This document shows, in pieces, positions 20,642-34,004 of a DNA stretch of 64,000 bases (positions within the stretch are counted from its first letter, which is position 1; each line of letters starts with the position of its first letter). The notes under the pieces were generated by a model. It saw nothing but the letters and a program-made list of their open reading frames with translations, did no database searches and was not told the origin of the DNA. Where the stretch lies: contig NZ_FOFJ01000015.1 of NCBI RefSeq assembly GCF_900110885.1, forward strand, positions 1 to 64,000, written 5' to 3'. The translations under genes were made by a program, and so were the position numbers. Origin of the DNA: Azotobacter beijerinckii. Its GTDB lineage: Bacteria; Pseudomonadota; Gammaproteobacteria; Pseudomonadales; Pseudomonadaceae.

Positions 20642-21133
20642 ATGAACCTGGCCAGCCCACGTTCCCCCTTCCTTCTCGCCTTTCTCGGTTGCCTCGCACT
20701 GCTCGGCGGCGCGCTCTACCTGGAGCACGGGGTCGGCCTGGAACCTTGCCCGCTGTGCATCGTGCAGCGCATCTTCGTCATCCTTTTCGGCCTGGTCTGC
20801 CTGGTAGCCGCGCTGCACGGCCCGGCGCCGATCGGCCGGCGGGTATATGCCGGCCTCGCCCTGCTCGCCGCGGCGGGCGGTGCGGCCACCGCCGGGCGGC
20901 AGGTCTGGCTGCAGAACATTCCGCCGGATCAGCTGCCGTCCTGCCTGCCGAGCCTTGAATACATGATGGAGGCGCTGCCGTTCCAGGAAATCGTCCGCCA
21001 GGTCCTGCACGGCACAGCCGACTGCGCCGAGGTCGGCTGGACGCTGTTCGGCATGAGCCTGCCGGAGTGGAGTCTGCTGGCGTTCGTCGCGATGATCCTG
21101 TTCGCTCTGTTCCAGCTGCTGCGCCGCGTCTGA
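20642..21133 (+). CDS. dsbB: Disulfide bond formation protein DsbB
   Basis: A 163-residue DsbB with four membrane helices. The two periplasmic redox pairs are Cys36-x-x-Cys39 (EPCPLCIVQR) and Cys101/Cys128. It passes electrons from DsbA to ubiquinone. This locus corresponds to the second DsbB (DsbH) of P. aeruginosa, placed after the hem genes. The ATG begins MNLASPRSPF. Confidence 0.9.
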   Translation: MNLASPRSPFLLAFLGCLALLGGALYLEHGVGLEPCPLCIVQRIFVILFGLVCLVAALHGPAPIGRRVYAGLALLAAAGGAATAGRQVWLQNIPPDQLPSCLPSLEYMMEALPFQEIVRQVLHGTADCAEVGWTLFGMSLPEWSLLAFVAMILFALFQLLRRV

Positions 21134-21335
21134 TCTCTCCCTCTCCCGGGGCGCCGGCCCGGCGCCTCGAACAAGCGTATGAACTTTCGTCGGCGCATGG
21201 CTTGCTGGCACGGCGCGACGGGCATACTCTGCCGCCATGTGGTCGATCCTGCGGTTCGACACACCTTCCCAAGCCGGACGCACCGATAGCGAGCCCGCAG
21301 AGCTAGAAAACAAAACAACGTAGGGAAGCCAGACA

Positions 21336-21803
21336 ATGCCTGAACTCCATCAAGACGCCCAGGAACGCTGGGGCGGCGTCCATCTCCTGATCGATCGCTG
21401 GCTGGCCGAGCGCCGCGAGCTGGTCGATGCCTTCGGGTCCATCAATCACAAGCAGTCGGCCCCCGTGGCCAATGCCGAGGCCCTGCAGGTCTTCTGCGAG
21501 CTGCTGGTCGATTACGTCTCCGCCGGCCATTTCGAGGTGTACGAGCAGCTGATGGACGAGGCCGAGGCTTTCGGCGACCGGCGCGGGCTCGACCTGGCCC
21601 GGCAGATCTATCCCCGTCTCGAGGCGATCACCCAGGCGGCACTGGCCTTCAACGACCGCTGCGACAACGGCGATTGCCAGGACGGCTCCCTGAGCCGCGA
21701 GATCGAGGCGCTTGGCAGCCTGCTGCGCGAACGCTTCGAGCTGGAGGACTGCCTGATCGAGGTGCTGCATAACGCGCACCGGCAGATCGCCGCCAGCGCC
21801 TGA
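21336..21803 (+). CDS. algQ: AlgQ/Rsd, anti-sigma-70 factor
   Basis: A 155-residue member of the Rsd/AlgQ family, an all-helical bundle. The segment [19 protein letters not shown] is the conserved start. It binds region 4 of the housekeeping sigma factor and shifts polymerase toward alternative sigmas. In Pseudomonas it affects alginate and iron genes. It lies just before algP, as in P. aeruginosa. Confidence 0.9.
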   Translation: MPELHQDAQERWGGVHLLIDRWLAERRELVDAFGSINHKQSAPVANAEALQVFCELLVDYVSAGHFEVYEQLMDEAEAFGDRRGLDLARQIYPRLEAITQAALAFNDRCDNGDCQDGSLSREIEALGSLLRERFELEDCLIEVLHNAHRQIAASA

Positions 21804-21944
21804 TTCCTCCGTCGGGCGGCGGGCCGCGATGGCCAGTCGCCGGAGGGTGCGGTTTCCCACGGAGACCGCCCGTCTGCGCCGCCTCATTGGCGGCTGCCGG
21901 GTGGGCGGTTAGTATGAACGGATTCCCTTCGCTAGGAGCATGCC

Positions 21945-22643
21945 ATGCCGGCCAAGAAGCCTCCCGTCACAACCCCGCTGCATCTGCTGCAGCAGCTTTC
22001 GCAGAATCTGCTCGTCCATCTGGAAGAGGCCTGTGCCGAGGCGCTGCAGGATGCCGAGAGGGCATTGGCCAAGCTGGAGAAGCAGCGCAGCAAGGTCCAG
22101 GAAAAGCTGCACGAGGCGCGCGCCAGACTGCAGGATGCGGCACTGGCCGGCAAGGCCAAGGCGCAGGCCAAGGGCCGGAAGACGGTCGACGAACTGGAGC
22201 TGCTGCTCGACGAACTCAAGGCGCGCCAGGCGGAGGCCCGCGACTACATCGCCCGGCTGCGTCATGACACCCTGCAGGCTCTGGAGCTGGCACAGGAGAT
22301 CGCCCGGGTGAGGGAGGCCGCCGCCCAGGCACTGGCGGCTCCCAGGGTTGCGGTTTCGGCCGGCAAGCCGAAAAGCCAGCCTGCGCCGAAAGCGGCGGCT
22401 CGCAAGCCGGCGGTGACCCGCGCTGCCAGGCCGGCCGCTGCCGCTGCCGCGGCTGCCGGCGAGGCACCGGCCAAGCGCGCGCCGCGTCCGTCGGTAGCAG
22501 CCGAACAGCCCGCCAAGCCGGCGGCTGTCCGCAAGCCGGCGGCACGCCGGAGCCGCTCCGCGGCGCCGGCCTCCGGCAAGGCCGAGTCCGTCGGGGCGAG
22601 CGCACCGTCCGCCCCCGCAGCGGGCGAGCCAAGCGCCTCCTAA
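21945..22643 (+). CDS. algP: AlgP, histone H1-like DNA-binding protein (short repeat tail)
   Basis: A 232-residue AlgP. Residues 1-120 form a helical, coiled-coil-rich domain beginning MPAKKPPVTTPLHLLQQLSQ. Residues about 125-232 are a Lys/Pro/Ala-rich tail with scattered KPAA-type units (for example [14 protein letters not shown]). In P. aeruginosa the tail holds dozens of KPAA repeats and the protein is around 350 residues, so this tail is short and degenerate. AlgP binds DNA and influences alginate gene activation. Its 3' part is antisense to the downstream TIGR02444 gene. Confidence 0.88.
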   Translation: MPAKKPPVTTPLHLLQQLSQNLLVHLEEACAEALQDAERALAKLEKQRSKVQEKLHEARARLQDAALAGKAKAQAKGRKTVDELELLLDELKARQAEARDYIARLRHDTLQALELAQEIARVREAAAQALAAPRVAVSAGKPKSQPAPKAAARKPAVTRAARPAAAAAAAAGEAPAKRAPRPSVAAEQPAKPAAVRKPAARRSRSAAPASGKAESVGASAPSAPAAGEPSAS

Positions 22644-23103
22644 TCCGCTCCGCGTGCGTCGCGGCGCGCAGGGTTTCGAGCGCGTCGCAGCTGTTCTCCG
22701 TCGTTTCCAGCAGTCCCTCCAGCCAGGCGTCTCCGGCACCGGGCTCCGCCGGCCAGTCGCGGCAGGCCGCTTCCAGGCGCCGCAGCAATTCCCACTCGGC
22801 ATCCAGTTCCAGCGCCTTCAGTCGTTCCCGCAGCACGTTCAGCGCTGTGTCGTCGCGGGCAGCCGTTCGCCAGTCCTGGCGCAGCCGTCGCAACGGTGCG
22901 ACCACCTCTGCCTGCCAGGGCTGCGCCAGTTGTCGCAGCGCAGCGCACCGTCTGCTCGTGCAGCTTATGCCGCACGCCTCCAGCCAGACGCCGCAGAGTA
23001 GCAGGCAGACATCGGCGCCCTGCGCCTGCAGGCGCAGGCAGGCGGACTCGACGCCGGGGCGCCGGTACAGCTGCAGGGCGAAGGCCCGTAGATCGAGCGG
23101 CAT
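22216..23103 (-). CDS. TIGR02444 family protein with long antisense extension
   Basis: The first 155 or so residues ([51 protein letters not shown]) match the TIGR02444 family, helical proteins of unknown function usually about 150-170 residues long. Here no stop occurs at the usual place (near 22640). The frame runs on for about 135 Arg/Pro-rich codons exactly antisense to algP, ending at 22216. The extension looks like frame-shadow sequence rather than selected protein, but no stop closes it. It is divergent from the ABC-F gene 50 bases away. Confidence 0.7.
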   Translation of the reverse strand: MPLDLRAFALQLYRRPGVESACLRLQAQGADVCLLLCGVWLEACGISCTSRRCAALRQLAQPWQAEVVAPLRRLRQDWRTAARDDTALNVLRERLKALELDAEWELLRRLEAACRDWPAEPGAGDAWLEGLLETTENSCDALETLRAATHAERIRRRLARPLRGRTVRSPRRTRPCRRPAPRSGSGVPPACGQPPAWRAVRLLPTDAARAWPVPRRQPRQRQRPAWQRGSPPACEPPLSAQAGFSACRPKPQPWEPPVPGRRPPSPGRSPVPAPEPAGCHDAAGRCSRGPPPGAP

Positions 23104-23153
23104 GCCGTGTCCCTCCGCGGCGCGCGGCGAAGCTGATAAACTCCGCCGCCATC

Positions 23154-25064
<1,911 letters not shown>

Positions 25065-25125
25065 GCGCGTGTCGCGTATGGACGAGACGTTCCACGATCA
25101 TCCCCACAGCGAGAGGTAGCCTCAC

Positions 25126-25881
25126 ATGGAGTGGCTCACCAACCCGGAAGTCTGGGTCGCCTTCTTCACCCTGACCGCCCTGGAAATCGTCCTCGGCATC
25201 GACAACATCATCTTCATCTCGATCCTGGTCGGTCGCCTGCCGAAAGAGCAGCAGCCCAAGGCACGCTTCTTCGGCCTGGCGCTGGCCATGGGCACGCGGA
25301 TCCTGCTGCTGCTGTCGATCGCCTGGGTGATGCGCCTGACCAGCGACCTGTTCACGGTGCTCGGTCAGGGCGTGTCCGGGCGCGACCTGATCCTGTTTTT
25401 CGGCGGCCTTTTCCTGCTCTTCAAGAGCACCATGGAAATCTGGCACAGCCTCGAAGGCGAGGCGGAGGAGGGCCATGAGGGCGGCGCCAAGGCCGGTTTC
25501 GTCGGGGTGATCCTGCAGATCGCGGTGATCGACATCATCTTCTCCCTGGACTCGGTGATCACCGCGGTCGGTCTGGTGCAGAACGTGCCGGTGATGATCG
25601 CCGCGATCGTCGTCGCCGTGCTGGTGATGATGCTGGCCGCCGGCACCATCAGCGAGTTCATCGAGAAGCACCCGTCGCTGAAGATGCTCGCGCTGTCGTT
25701 CCTCATCGTGGTCGGCACCCTGCTGGTGGCCGAGGCTTTCGGCGTGCATGTGCCGAAAGGCTACGTCTACTTCGCCATGGCCTTCTCCCTGGCGGTCGAG
25801 TCGCTCAACATCCGCATGCGTACCGCCCTCAAGCGCAAGCTCAGCGAGCCGGTGAAGCTGCACAAGGACCTGCCGGACTGA
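25126..25881 (+). CDS. TerC-family integral membrane protein
   Basis: A 251-residue TerC/YoaE-type protein with seven predicted membrane helices. The paired acidic motifs LGIDNIIFISIL and FSLDSVITAVG lie in helices and are thought to bind metal. Family members are linked to metal (often manganese) export or metalation of secreted proteins. GAGAGG-type Shine-Dalgarno bases lie about eight bases before the ATG. Confidence 0.88.
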   Translation: MEWLTNPEVWVAFFTLTALEIVLGIDNIIFISILVGRLPKEQQPKARFFGLALAMGTRILLLLSIAWVMRLTSDLFTVLGQGVSGRDLILFFGGLFLLFKSTMEIWHSLEGEAEEGHEGGAKAGFVGVILQIAVIDIIFSLDSVITAVGLVQNVPVMIAAIVVAVLVMMLAAGTISEFIEKHPSLKMLALSFLIVVGTLLVAEAFGVHVPKGYVYFAMAFSLAVESLNIRMRTALKRKLSEPVKLHKDLPD

Positions 25882-26002
25882 CTCCGGCCGCTTGTCGCAA
25901 GAGGGGCGGTGGCGTTTCGCTGCCCCGCTTGATCGACCGCAGTACCGCCGGCCCGTCACGGGCCGGCGGCGTCTCCATCTTTCCCTGTCGGAGAACCCGC
26001 CC

Positions 26003-26632
26003 ATGGCCCCGGAAACCTGGCTCGCCTACTTCGCCGCCTGCTGGGTGATCAGCCTGTCGCCCGGTGCCGGCGCTATCGCCTCGATGTCCAGCGGGCTGAG
26101 CCACGGCTTTCGCCGCGGCTACTGGAACGCCGTCGGCCTGCAGCTGGCGCTGGCCGTGCAGATCGCCATCGTCGCTGCCGGGCTCGGCGCGCTGCTGGCG
26201 ACCTCGGAGCTGGCCTTCGGCCTGATCAAGTGGTTCGGTGTCGCCTATCTGGCGTATCTGGGCTGGAAGCAGTGGCGCGCGCCGCTCGACGAGCCCGCCG
26301 CCGAGGGCGCCCCGCGTCCCCTGGAGCGGCCGCTTGCCCTGGTGCTGCGCGGCTTTCTGGTCAACGCCGGCAACCCCAAGGCGATCGTCTTCATCCTCGC
26401 CGTGCTGCCGCAGTTCCTCGATCCCGCCCGGCCGCTCCTGGCGCAGTACCTGCTGATGGCGGCGACCATGATCGGCGTCGATCTGCTGGTCATGGCCGGC
26501 TACACCGGATTGGCGGCGAAGGTCCTGCCGCTGCTGCGCTCGCCGCGCCAGCTGCGTCTGCTCAACCGCACCTTCGCCGCCCTGTTCGTCGCCGCCGCCG
26601 GGCTGCTGGCACTGGTGCGCCGCGCCGTCTGA
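26003..26632 (+). CDS. LysE/RhtB-family amino-acid exporter
   Basis: A 209-residue membrane protein with six predicted helices. The RhtB signature SLSPGAGAIASMSSGLSHG is near the N-terminus and GNPKAIVFILAVLPQF is in the middle. It should export a small neutral amino acid or homoserine lactone; the substrate is unknown. The ATG at 26003 follows TCGGAGA. The frame is open upstream but without similarity. Confidence 0.87.
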   Translation: MAPETWLAYFAACWVISLSPGAGAIASMSSGLSHGFRRGYWNAVGLQLALAVQIAIVAAGLGALLATSELAFGLIKWFGVAYLAYLGWKQWRAPLDEPAAEGAPRPLERPLALVLRGFLVNAGNPKAIVFILAVLPQFLDPARPLLAQYLLMAATMIGVDLLVMAGYTGLAAKVLPLLRSPRQLRLLNRTFAALFVAAAGLLALVRRAV

Positions 26633-26767
26633 TCGCCCAGGCCGATCCCCAGGGCATGGCCCGCGCAGGATTTCTGGGCGCCGATTATCCGGCCGCCCTG
26701 GTTGTGCGCGGCGGTAGCGACCGTTTGCGGCATACTGGCGCTTTCTTTAATGCGCAGGAGCCGAGAC

Positions 26768-27217
26768 GTGCGTGTGTGGATCGATGCCGACGCCTGTCCG
26801 CGGGCGGCCAAGGATCTGGTGATCAAGTTCGCCTTGAAGCGCCATTTCGAGGTGCTGCTGGTGGCCGGCCAGAGCCAGGTCAGGCCGTCCTTCGCCTGCG
26901 TGCGACTGGTCGTGGTGCCGAGCGGTCCGGACGCGGCCGACGATTACCTGGTGGAGCACGCCGCACCGGGCGAGCTGGTGATCTGCAGCGACATCCCGCT
27001 GGCCGACCGCCTGTTCAAGAAGGGCGTTGCCGCGCTGGACTCGCGCGGGCGCGAGTTCGACGAGCGCAACATGGGCGAGCGCCTGGCGCTGCGTAACCTG
27101 CTCAGCGACCTGCGCGACCAGGGCCAGGCGGGCGGCGGTCAGCCACCCTACGGCGAGCGCGAGCGGCAGGCTTTCGCCTGCGCTCTGGACCGCCTGCTGG
27201 TGCGTCTGAGCCGCTGA
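26768..27217 (+). CDS. UPF0178 family protein (YaiI-like)
   Basis: A 149-residue UPF0178 protein with signatures VWIDADACPRAAKDL, SDIPLADRLFKKG and FDERNMGERLALRNLL. The fold is PIN-like, so a nuclease role is possible but untested. The start is GTG at 26768 with AGGAG seven bases before it. An upstream ATG at 26702 would add 22 residues with no conservation. Confidence 0.85.
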   Translation: MRVWIDADACPRAAKDLVIKFALKRHFEVLLVAGQSQVRPSFACVRLVVVPSGPDAADDYLVEHAAPGELVICSDIPLADRLFKKGVAALDSRGREFDERNMGERLALRNLLSDLRDQGQAGGGQPPYGERERQAFACALDRLLVRLSR

Positions 27218-27222
27218 GTCGT

Positions 27223-27876
27223 TCAGGCCAGTTCGAGGACGCGATCGACCAGCTTGTTGATCCCGCTGGCGGTTTCGCCGATCGACTTGGCGAGCATGTA
27301 GGCGGGGGTGGTGACCAGCTTGCGCTGGGTGTCGACGACGATCTCGTCCACCGCGCAGACTTCGTGCTGGGCGCCCATCCGGGTCAGGGCAGCGGCGGTG
27401 TCCGGATCGTTGCCGATGGTGCAGAGCACGCCGGGGCCGTAGATCTTCGCCGCCAGCGCCGGCGCGATGCAGATCAGTCCCACCGGCTTGCCGGCCTGGG
27501 CGAAGGCTTGGGCGAAGGCCAGTACGTCGGGCTGCACGGCGCAGTGGGCGCCGCTCACCGCGAAGTCGGAGAGATTCTTCGCGGCGCCGAAGCCGCCGGG
27601 GAGGATCAGTGCGTCGAAGTCCTCGACCCGGCCTTCGCGGACGTCCTTGATGTTGCCGCGGGCCAGGCGCGCCGCTTCCACCAGCACGTTGCGGCTTTCC
27701 TGCATTTCCTCGCCGCGATAGTGGTCGATCACCTGCAGTTGCGGGATGTTCGGTGCGAAGCACTGGACATGGACGCCGCGCTGGTCGAGGCGCAGCAGGG
27801 TGAGCACGCTCTCGTAGATTTCGGAACCGTCGTAGACGCCGCAGCCGGAGAGGATGACGGCAACGTTCTTGTGCAT
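27223..27876 (-). CDS. elbB: Isoprenoid biosynthesis glyoxalase ElbB
   Basis: A 217-residue class-I glutamine-amidotransferase/DJ-1-like protein. It starts MHKNVAVILSGCGVYDGSEI and has the nucleophile Cys in GLICIAPAL. E. coli ElbB has low glyoxalase activity. AGGAGG lies four bases before the ATG at 27876. It is convergent with the UPF0178 gene, with five bases between stops. Confidence 0.88.
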   Translation of the reverse strand: MHKNVAVILSGCGVYDGSEIYESVLTLLRLDQRGVHVQCFAPNIPQLQVIDHYRGEEMQESRNVLVEAARLARGNIKDVREGRVEDFDALILPGGFGAAKNLSDFAVSGAHCAVQPDVLAFAQAFAQAGKPVGLICIAPALAAKIYGPGVLCTIGNDPDTAAALTRMGAQHEVCAVDEIVVDTQRKLVTTPAYMLAKSIGETASGINKLVDRVLELA

Positions 27877-29245
<1,369 letters not shown>

Positions 29246-29263
29246 CTTCTCCGGGTAGCGCAG

Positions 29264-31486
29264 ATGAACACCGAAGGTCTCAACGACAACGCCTTGCTCG
29301 AAGCCGACCCGGCGGACGAGTCGCTCGCCGAACTCCAGGAGGCGGAGCCCGAACAGGAAGCGGAGCCCGTCCGGAACGAGCTGCCACAGGAGGCGCCGGC
29401 CATAGCGGTGCCGAGCCTGGACGACACCGGCTTGTACATCCATCGCGAGCTGTCCCAGCTGCAGTTCAATGCCCGCGTGCTGGAGCAGGCGCTGGACGAA
29501 TCCTATCCGTTGCTCGAACGGCTGAAGTTCCTGCTGATCTTCTCCAGCAACCTCGACGAGTTCTTCCAGATCCGCGTCGCCGGCCTGAAGAAGCAGGTCG
29601 CCTTCGCCCGCGAACTGGCCGGCGCCGACGGCCTGCAGCCGCACCAGGCGCTGCCCTGGATCAGCGATCAGGTGCACGAGCTGGTGGCTCGCCAGTACGC
29701 CATCCTCAACGAGGTGCTGCTGCCCGAACTGGCCCGCCACCAGATCAACTTCATCCGCCGCCGGAGCTGGACGCCCAAGGTCAAGACCTGGGTGCGCCGC
29801 TATTTCCGCGAGGAAATCGCGCCGATCATCACGCCGATCGGCCTCGATCCGACGCACCCCTTCCCGCTGCTGGTGAACAAGAGCCTGAACTTCATCGTCG
29901 AGCTGGAGGGGCTGGATGCCTTCGGTCGCGACTCCGGCCTGGCCATCCTGCCGGCGCCGCGTCTGCTGCCGCGGGTGATCCGCATTCCGGCGGAGGTGGG
30001 CGGTTCCGGCGACAACTTCGTCTTCCTTTCCTCGATGATCCACGCCCATGCCGACGACCTGTTCCAGGGCATGAAGGTCAAGGGCTGTTACCAGTTTCGT
30101 CTGACCCGCAACGCCGACCTGTCGGTGGACGAGGATGTCGAGGACCTGGCCCGCGCGCTGCGCGGCGAGCTGTATTCCCGACGCTTCGGCGACGCGGTGC
30201 GGTTGGAGGTGGTGGACACCTGCCCGCAGCACCTGACCGGCTACCTGCTCAAGCAGTTCGGCCTATCCGAGGCGGAGATGTACCGGGTCGACGGGCCGGT
30301 CAACCTGACTCGCCTGTTCAGCATCACCGGGCTGGACAGCCACCCGGAGCTGCAGCACGCGCCCTTCACCCCGGTGATTCCCAAGGCGCTGCAGAACAGC
30401 GAGAACATGTTCAGCATGATCGGCAAGCAGGACATGCTGCTGCTGCATCCCTTCGAGTCCTTCACGCCGGTGGTCGACCTGCTGCGCCAGGCAGCCAAGG
30501 ACCCCCACGTGCTGGCGATCAAGCAGACGCTGTACCGCTCCGGGGCCAATTCGGAGATCGTCGATGCCCTGGTGGAGGCGGCGCGCAACGGCAAGGAGGT
30601 CACCGCGGTGGTCGAGCTGCGCGCGCGCTTCGACGAGGAGTCCAACCTGCAACTGGCCAGCCGCCTGCAGCAGGCCGGTGCGGTGGTCATCTACGGCGTG
30701 GTCGGATTCAAGACCCACGCCAAGATGATGCTGGTTCTGCGCCGCGAGAACGGCGAGCTGCGCCGCTACGCGCACCTCGGCACCGGCAACTACCACACCG
30801 CCAACGCCCGCCTGTACACCGACTACAGCCTGCTGACCGCCGACCTGGCGCTCTGCGAGGATGTCTCCAAGCTGTTCAATCAACTGATCGGCATGGGCAA
30901 GACCCTGCGCATGAAGAAGCTGCTGCATGCGCCCTTCACCCTGAAGAAGGCCCTGCTCGACATGATCGCCCGCGAGACCCAGCATGCCAGTGAGGGCAAG
31001 CCGGCGCACATCATCGTTAAGGTCAACGCGCTGACCGACGCGAAGATGATCCGTGCGCTGTACAAGGCCAGCCAGACCGGGGTGCGGGTCGATCTGATCG
31101 TGCGCGGCATGTGCTGCCTGCGTCCGGGGATCCTGGGGGTCTCGCACAACATCCAGGTGCGCTCGATCATCGGCCGCTTTCTCGAGCACACGCGGGTGTT
31201 CTACTTCCTCAACGACGGCGAGGAGAAGCTCTACCTGTCCAGTGCCGACTGGATGGAGCGCAATCTCGACCGGCGGATCGAAACCTGCTTCCCGGTGGAG
31301 GGCAAGAAGCTGATGCTGCGGGTGAAGAAGGAGCTGGAGGCCTACCTCGGCGACAACACCCAGAGCTGGCAGTTGCAGCCCGACGGCAGCTACCTGCGCA
31401 ACAGCCCGAGCGGCAACCAGAATCCGCGCAATGCCCAGGCGATGCTGCTGGAGAAACTGAGCAGCCCCTTGCTCGGTACGCGTTGA
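29264..31486 (+). CDS. ppk: Polyphosphate kinase 1
   Basis: A 740-residue PPK1. An acidic, low-complexity N-terminal extension (about 1-45, Glu/Ala-rich) precedes the N domain (about 48-150), head domain and two phospholipase-D-like catalytic domains, with the phosphorylated His in [10 protein letters not shown] and RIETCFPVE near the end. It makes polyphosphate from ATP. It lies 18 bases after hemB and is convergent with ppx. Confidence 0.94.
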   Translation: MNTEGLNDNALLEADPADESLAELQEAEPEQEAEPVRNELPQEAPAIAVPSLDDTGLYIHRELSQLQFNARVLEQALDESYPLLERLKFLLIFSSNLDEFFQIRVAGLKKQVAFARELAGADGLQPHQALPWISDQVHELVARQYAILNEVLLPELARHQINFIRRRSWTPKVKTWVRRYFREEIAPIITPIGLDPTHPFPLLVNKSLNFIVELEGLDAFGRDSGLAILPAPRLLPRVIRIPAEVGGSGDNFVFLSSMIHAHADDLFQGMKVKGCYQFRLTRNADLSVDEDVEDLARALRGELYSRRFGDAVRLEVVDTCPQHLTGYLLKQFGLSEAEMYRVDGPVNLTRLFSITGLDSHPELQHAPFTPVIPKALQNSENMFSMIGKQDMLLLHPFESFTPVVDLLRQAAKDPHVLAIKQTLYRSGANSEIVDALVEAARNGKEVTAVVELRARFDEESNLQLASRLQQAGAVVIYGVVGFKTHAKMMLVLRRENGELRRYAHLGTGNYHTANARLYTDYSLLTADLALCEDVSKLFNQLIGMGKTLRMKKLLHAPFTLKKALLDMIARETQHASEGKPAHIIVKVNALTDAKMIRALYKASQTGVRVDLIVRGMCCLRPGILGVSHNIQVRSIIGRFLEHTRVFYFLNDGEEKLYLSSADWMERNLDRRIETCFPVEGKKLMLRVKKELEAYLGDNTQSWQLQPDGSYLRNSPSGNQNPRNAQAMLLEKLSSPLLGTR

Positions 31487-31531
31487 GGGCAAGGCGAGAC
31501 CGCCGATGGCGGCCTCGCCGCCGTCAGGGCT

Positions 31532-33037
31532 TCAGCGCACCCGGATGCTGTAGCCGACCCGCGCCAGCCACTCGGCTTCCTGTTCGAAGTCGGCTTGGGT
31601 CAGCGGGTTGGCGTTCAGCCAGCCCTCAGGGAAGGTCAACTCCAGTTCGCGCTCGTCGGCGCGGAACTGCACCTTGGGCATCTCCTGGGTGCCGCGGATG
31701 TGGTGGAAGAGGATCGCGACGCGCAGCAGGATGCACAGCCGCACCAGCTTGTTGCCATCGTCGCTGCCGAATTCGTTGAACTTGTCGCGCGGCAGGTTAC
31801 GCCGATGGCCGCGGACCAGCAGGGCGAGCATCTGCTGGTCCTTGCGGGAGAAGCCGGCCAGATCGGAGTGCTCGATCAGGTAGGCGCCGTGCTTGTGGTA
31901 GTGGTAATGGGCGATGTCCAGGCCGATCTCGTGCACTCGTGCCGCCCAGCCCAGCAGTTCGCGATGGCTCTCGTCCTCCAGCCCCCAGGCCGCAGCGACC
32001 TGGTCGAGTGCCGAGAGCGCCTTGGCCTCGACCCGCGTGGCCTGTTCCACGTCGACGTGATAACGCGCCATCAGCGAGCCGAGGGTACGCTCGCGGACGT
32101 CCTCGTGGTGGTGGCGGCCGAGCAGGTCGTAGAGCACGCCTTCGCGCAGGGCGCCATCCGAGTAGGTCATCGTCTGCAGCTGCAGGGCGTCGAACACCGC
32201 CTCCAGGACCGCCAGGCCGGCGGGGAAGATGGCTCGGCGATCCGGTTTGATGCCGTCCATGTCCAGCTTGTCGACGTCGCCGAGCTTGAACAGCTTGCGT
32301 TTCAGCCAGGCGATGCCTTCGGCGGTCACTTCGCCGTTGCTGTAGCCGCCGCTCTGGATCGCCTGGCCGACCGCGCGGATGGTTCCCGAGGAGCCCACCG
32401 CCTCCCGCCAGCCCTGGCGCTGCAGGGCATTCTCGATGGACATCAGCTCCAGGCGCGCCGCGGTATAGGCCTGGGCGTGGCGGGCCGGGGTGATCTTGCC
32501 GTCGGCGAAATGGTTGCGGGTGTAGCTGACGCTGCCCATCTGCAGGCTTTCGCGCAGCAGCGGTTCGAAATTCTCGCCGATGATGAATTCCGTGCTGCCG
32601 CCGCCGATATCCACGACCAGGCGCTTGCCGGCCGCGGTGGGGAGGGTGTGGGAGACGCCGAGGTAGATCAGGCGCGCCTCTTCGCGGCCGGAGATCACCT
32701 CCACCGGGTGGCCGAGTATCTCGTTGGCGCGGCGGATGAACTCGTTGCGGTTGCGCGCTTCGCGCAGGGCGTTGGTGGCGACGATGCGCACCGCTCCCTT
32801 GGGCAGGCCGTTGATCAGTTGGGCGAAGCGGCGCAGGCAGTCGAGTCCGCGTTGCATGGCCTCTTCGCTGAGTTGGTGCTGGTCGTCGAGTCCTGCACCC
32901 AGCTGGACTTTCTCGCCCAGGCGCTCGAGGGGGCGGATTTCGGTCCGCTCGGGTTTGGCCAGCACCATGTGGAAACTGTTGGAGCCAAGGTCGATGGCGG
33001 CAATCAGGGGGAAGCTCTCGGCTTGGGTTTTGGGCAT
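31532..33037 (-). CDS. ppx: Exopolyphosphatase (Ppx/GppA)
   Basis: A 501-residue Ppx. It has the actin-like ATPase fold with [15 protein letters not shown] and [12 protein letters not shown], and a C-terminal HD-like domain (about 310-501, containing [21 protein letters not shown]). It degrades polyphosphate and may hydrolyse pppGpp. The ATG at 33037 starts [18 protein letters not shown]. Upstream in-frame codons are unconserved. It is divergent from trxA. Confidence 0.93.
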   Translation of the reverse strand: MPKTQAESFPLIAAIDLGSNSFHMVLAKPERTEIRPLERLGEKVQLGAGLDDQHQLSEEAMQRGLDCLRRFAQLINGLPKGAVRIVATNALREARNRNEFIRRANEILGHPVEVISGREEARLIYLGVSHTLPTAAGKRLVVDIGGGSTEFIIGENFEPLLRESLQMGSVSYTRNHFADGKITPARHAQAYTAARLELMSIENALQRQGWREAVGSSGTIRAVGQAIQSGGYSNGEVTAEGIAWLKRKLFKLGDVDKLDMDGIKPDRRAIFPAGLAVLEAVFDALQLQTMTYSDGALREGVLYDLLGRHHHEDVRERTLGSLMARYHVDVEQATRVEAKALSALDQVAAAWGLEDESHRELLGWAARVHEIGLDIAHYHYHKHGAYLIEHSDLAGFSRKDQQMLALLVRGHRRNLPRDKFNEFGSDDGNKLVRLCILLRVAILFHHIRGTQEMPKVQFRADERELELTFPEGWLNANPLTQADFEQEAEWLARVGYSIRVR

Positions 33038-33344
33038 GTCAAGTGTCTCGATGGCAGAACCGCGCCGTCCGGCCACGGGAGAGCAGTTGTACCAGTTTCC
33101 GAATGAAGGGTCCAAAGCGGGTTGAACGATAAACAATCTATTATAGAGCTGGGTGTCGGTGGGGACGATGCGCCCGAATGTCTCCCGGGAGGGTTCGGGG
33201 CGACGGGCCGGCGACTTGCGCCCGGTCGGCGTTTTCCGCCCGCTGATGGATGGGGGCGGGCAGGGCGGCGTGCTCGCTTTCCTGTGCCGGCCAATGCGGG
33301 CTATCATGTCCGGAAATTTGTGCTTCCGACCACGGAGATTTTCC
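33038..33344. other. Intergenic region between divergent ppx and trxA
   Basis: 307 bases. A perfect TATAAT on the minus strand (complement of 33140-33145) could be the ppx -10 element, giving a leader of about 95 bases, but I see no matching -35. Nothing else stands out. Confidence 0.35.
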
Positions 33345-33671
33345 ATGAGCGAACTCATCACCAACGTCAGCGACGCCAGCTTCGAGCAGGATGTGCTCCA
33401 GGCCGAGGGTCCGGTGCTCGTCGACTACTGGGCCGAATGGTGCGGACCCTGCAAGATGATCGCCCCGGTGCTCAGCGAAATCGCCAAGGACTACGAGGGC
33501 AGGCTGAAGGTCTGCAAGCTGAACATCGACGAGAACCAGGGAACTCCGGCGAAATACGGCGTGCGTGGCATTCCGACCCTGATGCTGTTCAAGGGCGGCA
33601 ACGTCGAGGCGACCAAGGTCGGCGCTCTCTCCAAGTCGCAACTGGCGGCCTTTCTCGACAGCAATATCTGA
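33345..33671 (+). CDS. trxA: Thioredoxin 1
   Basis: A 108-residue thioredoxin with active site WCGPCK ([13 protein letters not shown]) and the cis-proline loop GIPTLMLF. It is the general cytoplasmic disulfide reductant. The ATG at 33345 follows CGGAG by about eight bases and starts [17 protein letters not shown]. The order ppx-trxA-rho matches Pseudomonas. Confidence 0.96.
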   Translation: MSELITNVSDASFEQDVLQAEGPVLVDYWAEWCGPCKMIAPVLSEIAKDYEGRLKVCKLNIDENQGTPAKYGVRGIPTLMLFKGGNVEATKVGALSKSQLAAFLDSNI

Positions 33672-34004
33672 GTCTGCCTTCCAGGCGCGTCTCCCGCTTC
33701 CGGGCCGGCCGAAAGCGTGCATGCCAGGGGCGGGTGGGGCCCGTGGTCTCGAGCCCGGCAACCTGCATACGGATAGATGAAGGTCGAAAGCGGCCTTTTT
33801 GCCCGGTTCGGAGGGGCGGTTTTTGTCGTGCGAGGCTGGACTCACCTTTTTCGGGGTGTTAGATTCGGTTCTCGCAGCGAGTTTACCGCTGTCCTCCGTC
33901 AGTCGTCGCCGACGCATCCCTTAGAATAAGTACAGCGATCCGATCGCCTTCCCTGCGGCGCGGCTTTCCCAAGCTCAACGCTTTCCTGCCCTCTTATCGC
34001 CTCT
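33672..34004. other. trxA-rho intergenic region and rho leader
   Basis: 333 bases without a gene. It should hold the rho promoter and a leader in which Rho commonly attenuates its own synthesis. A TAGAAT at about 33922 is a possible -10. I see no clear terminator after trxA. Confidence 0.35.

Noticed and set aside
33038..33364. Extended Ppx start (610 codons)
   Set aside because: Upstream codons cross the ppx-trxA promoter gap and are not family-like.
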